Below are positions 1-8,468 of a stretch of 64,000 nucleotides of DNA, one piece after another. Below the pieces are notes generated by a model. It was not told the origin of the DNA. It was given only the letters and a program-made list of their open reading frames with translations, and made no database searches. The stretch's first letter is position 1, and every line of letters begins with the position of its first letter. Source of the DNA: an uncultured Pseudoalteromonas sp. (GTDB lineage Bacteria > Pseudomonadota > Gammaproteobacteria > Enterobacterales > Alteromonadaceae); contig CANLRB010000007.1 in assembly GCA_947493455.1 (NCBI GenBank), positions 124,001 through 188,000 of the forward strand, written 5' to 3'. A program made the position numbers and the translations under genes.

Positions 1-49
1 TAGAAAAGTCACTACATATAGAAAAGCTGGCAAATATTGAATCGCTGCG

Positions 50-259
50 TTATGCCACTTTTTGCGACATTTCAACTTTAATTGGAATGATTTGTTCTTG
101 TTGAGCTTGCGAGATGACATCTTGAGCGTGGCAGATACATTTACCACATTGACTGCCAACCCCTAAACAACCACGTACCTTGCGCATAGAATCTGCGCCA
201 TCTGTTACAGCTTGATGAATATGTTTTTCAGTCACGCCGTGGCAAATACATACGTACAT
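50..259 (-). CDS. bfd: Bacterioferritin-associated ferredoxin
   Basis: A 69-residue [2Fe-2S] protein of the BFD-like family. In the known family it reduces ferric iron stored in bacterioferritin so that it can be released to the cytoplasm. The four cluster cysteines are visible: C4 and C6 in MYVCICHG at the N-terminus, and the CGKC pair near the middle. I chose the ATG at 259 because family members start exactly at MYVCIC; a GAGATA purine stretch lies just upstream. A longer in-frame version from 280 would add seven residues atypical of the family. A Fur-box-like sequence lies 50 bp upstream. No bacterioferritin gene is visible, but the gene sits at the window edge. Confidence 0.93.
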   Translation of the reverse strand: MYVCICHGVTEKHIHQAVTDGADSMRKVRGCLGVGSQCGKCICHAQDVISQAQQEQIIPIKVEMSQKVA

Positions 260-308
260 TATTATCTCAATCAACTTCAATTAAACTGTTGCTAATTTTA
301 GTCTAATT

Positions 309-327
309 GATAATTATTTTCAATAAC
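309..327 (-). promoter_or_regulatory. Probable Fur box upstream of bfd
   Basis: Read on the minus strand, the 19 bases match the classical Fur consensus GATAATGATAATCATTATC at 15 of 19 positions by hand alignment, including all of the ATTATC end. It lies about 50 bp upstream of the bfd start, a position suited to iron-dependent repression. Fur control of bfd is well known in enterobacteria and pseudomonads; here it is inferred from the site. Confidence 0.6.
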
Positions 328-367
328 ATTAACAACCGTAAAAACAGTCATTTATAAATTTTAATTT

Positions 368-1036
368 TTAAAGTAAGCCACGCTCGGCAAACGACATACA
401 CTCAGCCCCCGCAATCAAAAGATGATCAAGCACTGCAACATCGACCAGATTAAGCGCTTGTTGTAATTTGGTTGTAATTAGCTTGTCCGCCTGAGATGGC
501 TCAGCAACACCTGACGGGTGATTATGTGCCAATATAATACTCGCTGCATTATATTTAAGAACAAGTTTGACCACTTCTCTGGGGTAAACAGCCGCCGCAT
601 TAATTGTGCCTGAGAATAACACTTCATGATGTACCATCCGATTCTGGCTATCCAACAACAAAACAAAAAATAGTTCTCGTTGTTGTGATTTAAGCTGTAA
701 TCGAACAAATTTACGCACTGCATTCGGTGAATCTAATACGTTATCTCGACTGATCTGCTCTTCAAGATAACGTTTACTTAACTCCAATACAGCCTGAAGC
801 TGAACAAACTTAGTTTCCCCTATCCCTTTGCAATTACATAACTCCTTGAGCGATGCATCAAAAACGCCTTGCAATCCTTGGTGCGATAAAAGTAATGTTT
901 GCGCAAGTTCAACGGCATTGCACCCTGCAACGCCGGTTCGTAAAAAAATAGCTAATAGCTCAGCATCACATAATGCATTTACTCCATGCTTTAATAACTT
1001 TTCGCGTGGTCTAAGTGACGAGTTTAACGAGCTCAT
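368..1036 (-). CDS. radC: RadC family JAMM-domain protein
   Basis: A 222-residue protein of the RadC (UPF0758) family. It has an N-terminal RPREKLL segment, a helix-hairpin-helix-like stretch (CNCKGIGETK, about 67-76), and a C-terminal JAMM/MPN+ metalloprotease-like domain with HNHPSG (H171, H173) and D184 of the S-x2-D motif. Length equals that of E. coli RadC. The cellular role is unresolved: the early DNA-repair assignment was not upheld, although JAMM residues suggest a zinc hydrolase. GTG and TTG codons lie immediately upstream in frame; I chose the ATG because a GGGA stretch sits about 9 bases before it. It is divergent from coaBC, as in E. coli. Confidence 0.95.
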   Translation of the reverse strand: MSSLNSSLRPREKLLKHGVNALCDAELLAIFLRTGVAGCNAVELAQTLLLSHQGLQGVFDASLKELCNCKGIGETKFVQLQAVLELSKRYLEEQISRDNVLDSPNAVRKFVRLQLKSQQRELFFVLLLDSQNRMVHHEVLFSGTINAAAVYPREVVKLVLKYNAASIILAHNHPSGVAEPSQADKLITTKLQQALNLVDVAVLDHLLIAGAECMSFAERGLL

Positions 1037-1256
1037 CAACACAAATCCCTCTATCGGTATCCGAACATGATAATCAGCATAGTCCAGTCAACATTAAATA
1101 GCGGGCAGCAAAAGCAAATAATAACGAATTGATACCTAAATCATGCTCGTATCGGCCGTCACTTTTATACGCCAATTAATCTAATGATTTAATTAGCCTC
1201 ACAGCTAGCGGACATGTTATTGTTACTCTCACTATAGTAGTGACTTAATATATGTT

Positions 1257-2441
1257 ATGAGTAAAAAAATTGTATTGGGGATCACTGGCGGTATTGCGGC
1301 CTATAAATGTGCTGAGCTCGTCAGAAGACTCTCCGAACGAGGCGCTGAGGTTAAAGTTGTAATGACCGATTCTGCCCAAGAATTTATTACCCCGCTGACC
1401 ATGCAAGCAGTTTCGGGCAACCCAGTATCAACCTCATTGCTTGACCCGCAAGCTGAAGCTGCAATGGGCCATATTGAATTTGCTAAATGGGCCGATTTGA
1501 TTTTAGTTGCCCCCGCGACAGCCAATACCATTGCAAAAATGGTGCAAGGCGTAGCAGATGATTTACTGACAACCTTATTACTCGCAACACCGGCTAAAGT
1601 TGCCATTGCACCGGCCATGAATCAACAAATGTACCGCCACCCTGCAACCCAAGCTAACTTAGCAACCCTCGCCCAGCGCGATATTGCAATTTGGGGTCCG
1701 GCAAGTGGCGAGCAAGCCTGTGGCGATGTTGGTCAAGGCCGTATGTTAGAGCCACTCGAATTGGTTGACCTTTGTTTAACTACAGAACAGCCGCAAATTT
1801 TACAAGGTAAAACCATTTCAATCACAGCAGGGCCAACTCGCGAACCGCTCGACCCTGTGCGTTTTATTTCAAACCATAGCTCTGGAAAAATGGGGTTTGC
1901 ACTCGCACACGCAGCCCATGCTTTAGGGGCGAAAGTCAACTTAATTCATGGTCCAGTGACACTCACCGCGGCGTCAACAATCAAAACAGTGCCTGTTGAA
2001 AGCGCACTCGATATGCATAAGGCGGCGCTCAATTACGCACCAAAGTCAGATATATTTATTGGCTGTGCCGCCGTTGCCGACTACCGGGCCAAAGATATCT
2101 CAACGCAAAAGTTGAAAAAGCAAGGTGACAACATGATCATCGAACTGCAAAAAAACCCCGATATTATTGCCGATGTCGCATCACTTGCGAGTAACCGTCC
2201 TTTTACAGTCGGCTTTGCAGCTGAAACCAATGACGTAGAAGCATATGCCAAAGCTAAATTGAATAATAAAAAGCTCGATTTAATTTGTGCAAATGACGTA
2301 TCACAAGAGGGCATTGGTTTTAATAGCGACGACAATGCGATGACCTTATTTTGGCCTGAAGGTAAGCGACAGCTAACTACACAAAGCAAAGAAAACATTG
2401 CTTTTTCCATTTTAGAAATAATCGCATCACAATTAAAATAA
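1257..2441 (+). CDS. coaBC: Bifunctional phosphopantothenoylcysteine decarboxylase / phosphopantothenate-cysteine ligase
   Basis: A 394-residue fusion catalysing two consecutive coenzyme A steps: CTP-dependent joining of cysteine to 4'-phosphopantothenate, then decarboxylation to 4'-phosphopantetheine. The N-terminal flavoprotein (CoaC) half shows GGIAAYK (11-17), catalytic H72 in [10 protein letters not shown], the PAMN motif (119-122) and the [11 protein letters not shown] loop with C155. The CoaB half starts near 185 with [19 protein letters not shown], and a lysine-rich KLKKQ loop near 285. Length is close to that of the E. coli protein. Only a weak ribosome-binding site precedes the ATG. 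Unlike E. coli, the next gene is slmA rather than dut. Confidence 0.97.
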   Translation: MSKKIVLGITGGIAAYKCAELVRRLSERGAEVKVVMTDSAQEFITPLTMQAVSGNPVSTSLLDPQAEAAMGHIEFAKWADLILVAPATANTIAKMVQGVADDLLTTLLLATPAKVAIAPAMNQQMYRHPATQANLATLAQRDIAIWGPASGEQACGDVGQGRMLEPLELVDLCLTTEQPQILQGKTISITAGPTREPLDPVRFISNHSSGKMGFALAHAAHALGAKVNLIHGPVTLTAASTIKTVPVESALDMHKAALNYAPKSDIFIGCAAVADYRAKDISTQKLKKQGDNMIIELQKNPDIIADVASLASNRPFTVGFAAETNDVEAYAKAKLNNKKLDLICANDVSQEGIGFNSDDNAMTLFWPEGKRQLTTQSKENIAFSILEIIASQLK

Positions 2442-2444
2442 TGT

Positions 2445-2466
2445 AAAAGGCTGGAAACGGCCTTTA
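2445..2466 (+). terminator. Possible hairpin after coaBC
   Basis: A stem of AAAGGC paired with GCCTTT, with a GGAAAC-containing loop, directly follows the coaBC stop. There is no clear T-run after it, so it may be only a weak terminator or a pause site before slmA. Confidence 0.35.
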
Positions 2467-2530
2467 GAAAACATTACTATATCAGCCACCTCTTTAAGCA
2501 AAATAATAATAAAAGAAGTAAGGGACCAAG

Positions 2531-3118
2531 ATGCCTGCAACCAAACGTAGTAACCGTAAAGAGCATATATTACAAACACTGGCACACATGCTTGAAACAA
2601 GCCCGGGACAGCGGATCACCACGGCCAAATTAGCAGCTGAAGTCGGTGTATCAGAAGCCGCTCTTTATCGCCACTTTCCAAGTAAGGCGCGGATGTTTGA
2701 AGGTCTCATTGAGTTTATTGAAGACACCCTACTTTCTCGTATAAATATTATTCTTGAAAATGAAAAAGAAACCCAAGGACGAATTTATAATATTTTATTT
2801 TTGCTTTTAAATTTCGCTGAAAAAAACCCAGGCATTACGCGTATTCTAACCGGCGATGCACTGCAAGGCGAACAAGAACGTTTGCGCGAGCGTATCCAAA
2901 GCTTATTTGAAAAGTTAGAAACTCAATTTAAACAAGTTTTACGCGAAAGAAAACTGCGTGAAGGCAAAACCTTTACCATTGCCGAAGAACAACTCGCCAA
3001 TCTATTACTTGCTTATGTAGAAGGTAAAATGAATCAATTTGTTCGCTCTGATTTTAAAAATAAGCCAACCTCACAATATGAAGCACAATGGAGCTTATTT
3101 ACAGCTGCGTGGCACTAG
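2531..3118 (+). CDS. slmA: Nucleoid occlusion factor SlmA
   Basis: A 195-residue TetR-fold DNA-binding protein. In E. coli, SlmA binds specific chromosomal sites and blocks FtsZ ring assembly over the nucleoid. The N-terminal helix-turn-helix is clear ([20 protein letters not shown], about 28-47), followed by the family-typical [17 protein letters not shown] and the C-terminal [16 protein letters not shown] helix. Length matches the 198-residue E. coli protein. A good ribosome-binding site (AGGGA, six bases before ATG) supports the start. It follows coaBC as in gammaproteobacteria, but dut, usually between them, is not here. Confidence 0.96.
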   Translation: MPATKRSNRKEHILQTLAHMLETSPGQRITTAKLAAEVGVSEAALYRHFPSKARMFEGLIEFIEDTLLSRINIILENEKETQGRIYNILFLLLNFAEKNPGITRILTGDALQGEQERLRERIQSLFEKLETQFKQVLRERKLREGKTFTIAEEQLANLLLAYVEGKMNQFVRSDFKNKPTSQYEAQWSLFTAAWH

Positions 3119-3129
3119 AAAACAAATTA

Positions 3130-3159
3130 AAAACAGCAGATTAGTGCGTCTGCTGTTTT
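3130..3159 (+). terminator. Rho-independent terminator after slmA
   Basis: AAACAGCAGA pairs with TCTGCTGTTT over ten bases with an eight-base loop, ending in TTT. It lies 12 bases after the slmA stop. Confidence 0.75.
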
Positions 3160-3319
3160 CCTAAGAACAAAACTCACGCACACCTTTTTTGATCATCTTC
3201 GCGCTCCACTCGCATTTATCTGTCACTAACCTCAAATACCTGCGCGTTTATCGCGTTAACTAGCTTATTCATTTTTTCTCATTAAACTGCTAGTTAATAG
3301 TAATAAAAGGTTAAAAATA

Positions 3320-6121
3320 ATGAAGCACCTCATTTCGCTCAGTGCGCTTGCACTTGCTGTAAGTAGCTCTGTTTACGCTGCGCAGAACAAAAAAGTCGAC
3401 GTTGAAGATGTCTTTAATTTCAAATACGCCAAATCAACCACTTTGTCTGAGAATGGACTGTTTTTGGTTTTAAATGCAACCCCCTATCGCGGCACAAATA
3501 TCGGTCAGCTCTATGATCTCAACTCAAATAAACTCATTGCCGAAATTGAAAACACCAGTAAAGTCACTATTAATAAGCAAGCACAGTGGGCCGCATTTAT
3601 GCAGTCACCAAGTCTGCTAAAGCAAGAAAGCACCGCCAAAAAAAACAAAAAGAAGCTTAAAAAGCATCTCACGATCGTTAATACTGCAACAGGTGAGCAA
3701 CACCAGTTTAAAAATGTTAAAGACTTCCAACTTTCAGATGACGGCCAATGGCTTGCATATCGCGTCGATAATAAAGTAAAACAAGACGATAAAGAAGAAA
3801 AGAACGACCAGGTCAAAGGTAAGACTAATACTGAAACTAAAGCCGAGAAAAAAGACAAACTCAGTGCCGATAAAAAAGACACAGCCTACAAATTAGTCGT
3901 AGTCCGCTTAACTGACCTCAGCGAGCAAACCCTCGAAAATGTATTCAAATATGCCTTATCATCGGATTCGCAAACCATCGGTTTTAGCCAAGTAACCAAA
4001 AGTGGCGAACAAAACCAAATTGCTGCGGCCTCACTGCAAGATATTACAAACCAAACTGTCATAGTGCAGCAACCGGGTGTTGTGGCGGGACACCTCGTTT
4101 GGCAACCAAATTCAAATCAACTTGCATTAACAATTAGTAATTATAAGAACCAAGACAAACGTCGTCGAGAATACCAACTCAATCTTTGGCACAACGACCA
4201 ACTTGAACCCATTGCACTTGCCAAAGATGACTGGTTCATTGGCAAAACAGCCAAACTAAGTTGGTCAGAAAAAGGCGAGCGACTCTATTTTGAAGCAAGA
4301 CCAACACTTGCAAAAAAAATTGAGAAAAAGAAATATAAAGAAGAAAAAGACCTAACAGATCGCGCAGTAATACGCGACCAAAAAGGGCTAAAAGTGTGGC
4401 ATCACAATGATCCGCAAATCAAACCGCGTGAAATCCAACAATGGAATGAGCGAAATAGAGACAAACATTACCAAGCCGTCTTGCACATTAATGGTAAAAA
4501 AGTGGTGCAATTAGCAACACCATCAATGCCGAATGTGAATCTACACAAAGAGAAACGTCATTTATTAGCCTATTCAAATGACGATTATTTAAAAGAGATC
4601 ATGTACAACGGTTTCTTTGCCGATTACGCGGCTGTTGACATCACAACGGGTAAACAAACCGAAATAATTAAACACACTCGTTCACGCCCGTCATTATCAC
4701 CGAATGGTAAATTTGCTGCATATTTTAATCAGGGTCAAATTCAGCTCAAAAACCTAACTAATGGTGACGTTAATGCCATCACAAAAGGTATTAGGGCCAC
4801 GTTCGCAAACGATCAACATGATTACCCGAGCGAAACTCCTGGATATGGTTTTGCTGGCTGGAGCCAAGATAACTCAACACTCTACGCGTATGGTAAATAT
4901 GATATTTGGGCTTTTAATACACAAACGCTAAAAGCGCAGCGTTTAACTAATGGCTACCAAAGCAATACTCAATATCGAGTTAAAAAGCTAAATAAACTTA
5001 AAACTGCTTTTTCGCCAAACGATACCTTATTGTTAAGCGCCCATAACCTCAATAATAAACGTACCAGCATAGCACAACTGTCATTGCAAACAGGTAATGT
5101 CAAACCAGTACTTAACGGAGAAAAGCGCTACGACCTAGTCGCAAAAGCTAAACACAGCGACAACTTACTATTTACCGAACAAAGCTATCATCAATTTCCT
5201 GATCTCTGGCAAACGACCACATCGTTTAAAAACGTTAAACAGATCACAAACCTGAATCCACAATTACAAGATTATGCATGGGGAAGCAAACCTGAGCTTA
5301 TCCAGTATAAAGGGTTTGATGGCGAAGACTTGCAAGGGACATTAATTAAACCTGCAGGTTATAAAAAAGGCGATAAAGTACCGGTGATGATTTACTTTTA
5401 CCGCTATATGTCGCAACGCATGTATGACTTCCCTAAAATGGAGCTAAATCATCGCCCTAACTTCCCTATGTATACATCTGACGGCTACGCGGTGTTTTTA
5501 CCTGACATTCGTTTTGAAATTGGGCACCCTGGAAAATCATCCACACAAACTATTATTAATGCCGCACAGAAATTGATAGACCTCGGAATTGCAGATCCAA
5601 ATAACATCGGTTTGCAAGGTCACTCTTGGGCAGGCTATCAAAGTGCATTTATGATCACACAAACAGATATGTTCAAAGCAGTTGTCTCAGGTGCGCCTGT
5701 TTCAAATATGACCAGTGCTTACAGTGGGATCCGCTTAAAGTCAGGTTTAGCGCGCCAATTCCAATACGAAACAGGGCAAAGTCGCATTGGTAAAAACCTG
5801 TTTGAAGGCCTTGACCTCTATATTGAAAATTCACCAGTTTTCTTTGCTGATAAAGTAAATACCCCAATTATGATCATGTTTGGCGATAAGGATGGAGCTG
5901 TGCCTTGGCAAGAGGGTATTCAGTACTACTTAGCGCTACAACGTGCCGAGAAAGATGTTATTTTTCTTCAGTACGAAGGCGAACCACATCACTTGAAAAA
6001 GTTTCCTAATCAAGTCGATTTCACGATTCGAATGAAAGAGTATTTTGATCATCACTTAAAAGGGATACCTGCGCCACAATGGATGGTTCAAGGAGAGGCA
6101 TACTTAGACGAAGGTAAATAA
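3320..6121 (+). CDS. Exported S9 family (prolyl oligopeptidase-type) peptidase
   Basis: A 933-residue protein with a cleavable signal peptide (about 1-20, ending VYA), an N-terminal region expected to form the beta-propeller of S9 peptidases, and a C-terminal alpha/beta hydrolase domain from about 690. The catalytic triad can be read: S769 in GHSWAGY, an aspartate in FGDKDGAVPW (D856/D858), and a histidine in GEPHHLKKF (H890/H891). Such periplasmic enzymes cleave peptides and are common in marine bacteria that feed on protein. A striking Lys/Asp/Glu-rich low-complexity stretch occupies roughly 150-191. The gene stands alone, between the slmA terminator and a strong bidirectional terminator. 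Confidence 0.9.
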   Translation: MKHLISLSALALAVSSSVYAAQNKKVDVEDVFNFKYAKSTTLSENGLFLVLNATPYRGTNIGQLYDLNSNKLIAEIENTSKVTINKQAQWAAFMQSPSLLKQESTAKKNKKKLKKHLTIVNTATGEQHQFKNVKDFQLSDDGQWLAYRVDNKVKQDDKEEKNDQVKGKTNTETKAEKKDKLSADKKDTAYKLVVVRLTDLSEQTLENVFKYALSSDSQTIGFSQVTKSGEQNQIAAASLQDITNQTVIVQQPGVVAGHLVWQPNSNQLALTISNYKNQDKRRREYQLNLWHNDQLEPIALAKDDWFIGKTAKLSWSEKGERLYFEARPTLAKKIEKKKYKEEKDLTDRAVIRDQKGLKVWHHNDPQIKPREIQQWNERNRDKHYQAVLHINGKKVVQLATPSMPNVNLHKEKRHLLAYSNDDYLKEIMYNGFFADYAAVDITTGKQTEIIKHTRSRPSLSPNGKFAAYFNQGQIQLKNLTNGDVNAITKGIRATFANDQHDYPSETPGYGFAGWSQDNSTLYAYGKYDIWAFNTQTLKAQRLTNGYQSNTQYRVKKLNKLKTAFSPNDTLLLSAHNLNNKRTSIAQLSLQTGNVKPVLNGEKRYDLVAKAKHSDNLLFTEQSYHQFPDLWQTTTSFKNVKQITNLNPQLQDYAWGSKPELIQYKGFDGEDLQGTLIKPAGYKKGDKVPVMIYFYRYMSQRMYDFPKMELNHRPNFPMYTSDGYAVFLPDIRFEIGHPGKSSTQTIINAAQKLIDLGIADPNNIGLQGHSWAGYQSAFMITQTDMFKAVVSGAPVSNMTSAYSGIRLKSGLARQFQYETGQSRIGKNLFEGLDLYIENSPVFFADKVNTPIMIMFGDKDGAVPWQEGIQYYLALQRAEKDVIFLQYEGEPHHLKKFPNQVDFTIRMKEYFDHHLKGIPAPQWMVQGEAYLDEGK

Positions 6122-6151
6122 CTTTTACTTACACTAATAATCTAATAAACC

Positions 6152-6181
6152 AAAAAGCCGATGTGAGAACATCGGCTTTTT
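6152..6181. terminator. Strong bidirectional terminator
   Basis: A perfect 13-bp stem (AAAAAGCCGATGT with ACATCGGCTTTTT) around a four-base loop. It has A-runs and T-runs on both sides, so it can stop transcription from both the S9 peptidase gene (plus) and ygiQ (minus), which converge here. Confidence 0.92.
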
Positions 6182-6201
6182 GGTATTACCTACTATAACT
6201 A

Positions 6202-8403
6202 TTAACGACGTTTGCTTTTTCGTTTAGGCGATGTCTCTTGTTCAACTCGGTTTTTACCCACTCTCGGTTTTGTATTTGCTTGTTTAAACTGTTTCAAACC
6301 AGTATGACGAGACAACGCTGGACGCCCGCGTTGAGGTTTCCCCTTGCCTTCATTGCGCGATTCGGCCGGCACTAAACAATGTGGTGCACTGCCGATCAAT
6401 TTCGCTTGCCCCATTTTACGCAATGCTTCGCGGATCATTGGCCAGCCCGATTGATCGTGGTATCGTAAAATGGCTTTGTGTAAGCGGCGTTGACGGGCTC
6501 CTTTTGGTACAGCAACCACTTCATCATTATTTTTTATATTTTTAAGCGAGTTCATCTCGGTATGATATATCGTCGTCGCATTTGCCATCGGCGATGGATA
6601 AAAGTTTTGTACTTGATCTAACTTAAAATTATGACGTTTTAACCAAAGCGCCATATTCACCATATCCATATCTGTTGTGCCCGGATGAGCCGATATGAAA
6701 TACGGAATAAGATACTGTTTTTTACCTGCTTCTTTTGAGTATTTATCAAACAACTCTTTAAAACGGTCGTACGTGCCCATGCCCGGTTTCATCATTTTAG
6801 ACAGTGGCCCTTGTTCCGTATGCTCAGGAGCTATTTTCAAGTAACCACCAACATGATGCGAGACCAACTCTTTAACGTAGCGAGGGTCTTCAATTGCTAA
6901 GTCGTAACGTACACCAGACGCAATTAAGACTTTTTTAATGCCTTTAACATCGCGCGCTTTACGATACAAATTAATGGTTGGTGTATGGTCGGTATCCATG
7001 TGTTTACATATATCAGGGAATACACATGAAAGCCGTCTACAGGTACTTTCAGCCTTTTCACTTTTACAACGCAATTTATACATGTTGGCCGTTGGACCAC
7101 CTAAATCTGAAATAACGCCTGTAAAGCCTGGTACTTTATCTCGAATTTGTTCAATCTCATCGATGATCGATTGTTCTGAGCGACTTTGAATAATGCGCCC
7201 TTCATGCTCAGTGATGGAACAAAAACTACAACCGCCAAAACAACCGCGCATAATATTGACCGATGTTTTAATCATATCATACGCAGGAATTTTCTCATTT
7301 CCATACTTAGGATGAGGAACACGCTGATACGGTAAGCCGAATACGTCATCCATTTCTTGTGTTTCTAACGGATAAGCCGGAGGGTTGACCCATATATAAC
7401 GGTCACCATGACGCTGAAAAAGCGCGCGTGCGCAACCTGGATTCGTTTCTTGATGCAATATTCGCGAAGCATGGGCATAAAGTGGCTTATTAACCGCGAC
7501 CTGTTCAAATGCCGGTAACTTTACATAGGCTTTTTGCCAAGGTTTTAACCTAGGCGGTTGCACGACAACCGGTTTTGCTTCGGGTTGAGATAAATCGATT
7601 CCCGCTTGTTTAAATTCGGACTTGCTACAACCCACATCATCGGCGCCATAGGGGTTTGGAATAGGATCAATTTTACCAATCTTATCGATTGCCGTTGAAT
7701 CTGAGCCTCGCCATCCAGCAAGCGGTTCCTTTCGGATCACTGCCGTACCACGAATATCTTGCATTTGCTCAATAGACTTACCATTTGCAAAGCCGTGGGC
7801 AACTTCAACTAACGGGCGCTCTGCATTGCCATAGATTAAGATATCCGCTTTTGCATCAAATATAACACTGCGGCGAATTTTTTCTGACCAATAGTCAAAA
7901 TGCGCTATACGGCGCAAGCTTGCTTCAATGCCACCGATCACAACCGGTACATCTTTATACGCTTCTTTACAGCGCTGGCTATAAACAATCACCGCGCGAT
8001 CCGGGCGTTTCCCGCCAATATTTCCTGCAGTATAGGCGTCATCATGGCGTAATCGCTTTTCGGCGGTATAGCGGTTGATCATCGAGTCCATATTACCAGC
8101 GGTTACACCATAAAATAAATTAGGTTTACCCAGCTCAGTAAATGCCTCTTTACTCGACCAATCTGGTTGACTCAGAATACCAACTCGAAAACCTTGTGCT
8201 TCCAGCACTCGGCCTATGACTGCCATACCAAAACTGGGATGATCAACATACGCATCACCTGTGACTATAATGATATCGCAGCTATCCCAGCCTAATTGAT
8301 CCATTTCTTCACGGGTTGTCGGCAAAAATGTTGCACTACCATAACATTCTGCCCAATATTTAGGATATGAAAATAAACTGCGTTCAGCCGACAATGCTGC
8401 CAT
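6202..8403 (-). CDS. ygiQ: YgiQ family radical SAM protein
   Basis: A 733-residue member of the UPF0313/YgiQ family. The radical SAM cluster motif is intact as C388-x3-C392-x2-C395 ([10 protein letters not shown]). An N-terminal cobalamin-binding-like region ([17 protein letters not shown]) comes before it, as in other B12-type radical SAM proteins. The C-terminus carries a basic tail rich in Lys and Arg (about 690-733), normal for the family. Substrate and reaction are not established. The gene is monocistronic, converging with the S9 peptidase and sharing its terminator. Confidence 0.93.
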   Translation of the reverse strand: MAALSAERSLFSYPKYWAECYGSATFLPTTREEMDQLGWDSCDIIIVTGDAYVDHPSFGMAVIGRVLEAQGFRVGILSQPDWSSKEAFTELGKPNLFYGVTAGNMDSMINRYTAEKRLRHDDAYTAGNIGGKRPDRAVIVYSQRCKEAYKDVPVVIGGIEASLRRIAHFDYWSEKIRRSVIFDAKADILIYGNAERPLVEVAHGFANGKSIEQMQDIRGTAVIRKEPLAGWRGSDSTAIDKIGKIDPIPNPYGADDVGCSKSEFKQAGIDLSQPEAKPVVVQPPRLKPWQKAYVKLPAFEQVAVNKPLYAHASRILHQETNPGCARALFQRHGDRYIWVNPPAYPLETQEMDDVFGLPYQRVPHPKYGNEKIPAYDMIKTSVNIMRGCFGGCSFCSITEHEGRIIQSRSEQSIIDEIEQIRDKVPGFTGVISDLGGPTANMYKLRCKSEKAESTCRRLSCVFPDICKHMDTDHTPTINLYRKARDVKGIKKVLIASGVRYDLAIEDPRYVKELVSHHVGGYLKIAPEHTEQGPLSKMMKPGMGTYDRFKELFDKYSKEAGKKQYLIPYFISAHPGTTDMDMVNMALWLKRHNFKLDQVQNFYPSPMANATTIYHTEMNSLKNIKNNDEVVAVPKGARQRRLHKAILRYHDQSGWPMIREALRKMGQAKLIGSAPHCLVPAESRNEGKGKPQRGRPALSRHTGLKQFKQANTKPRVGKNRVEQETSPKRKSKRR

Positions 8404-8468
8404 TAAATTGCCCCAGGTACATCGAAAAGGCGTCGATTATACCCGAGTAACGCCCAGCGCTCCACTGT

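Noticed and set aside
3511-3882. A 123-codon minus-strand reading frame opposite the Lys-rich part of the S9 peptidase
   Set aside because: It is the antisense of a low-complexity A-rich stretch, giving Ser/Leu/Phe-rich sequence with no family resemblance or ribosome-binding site.
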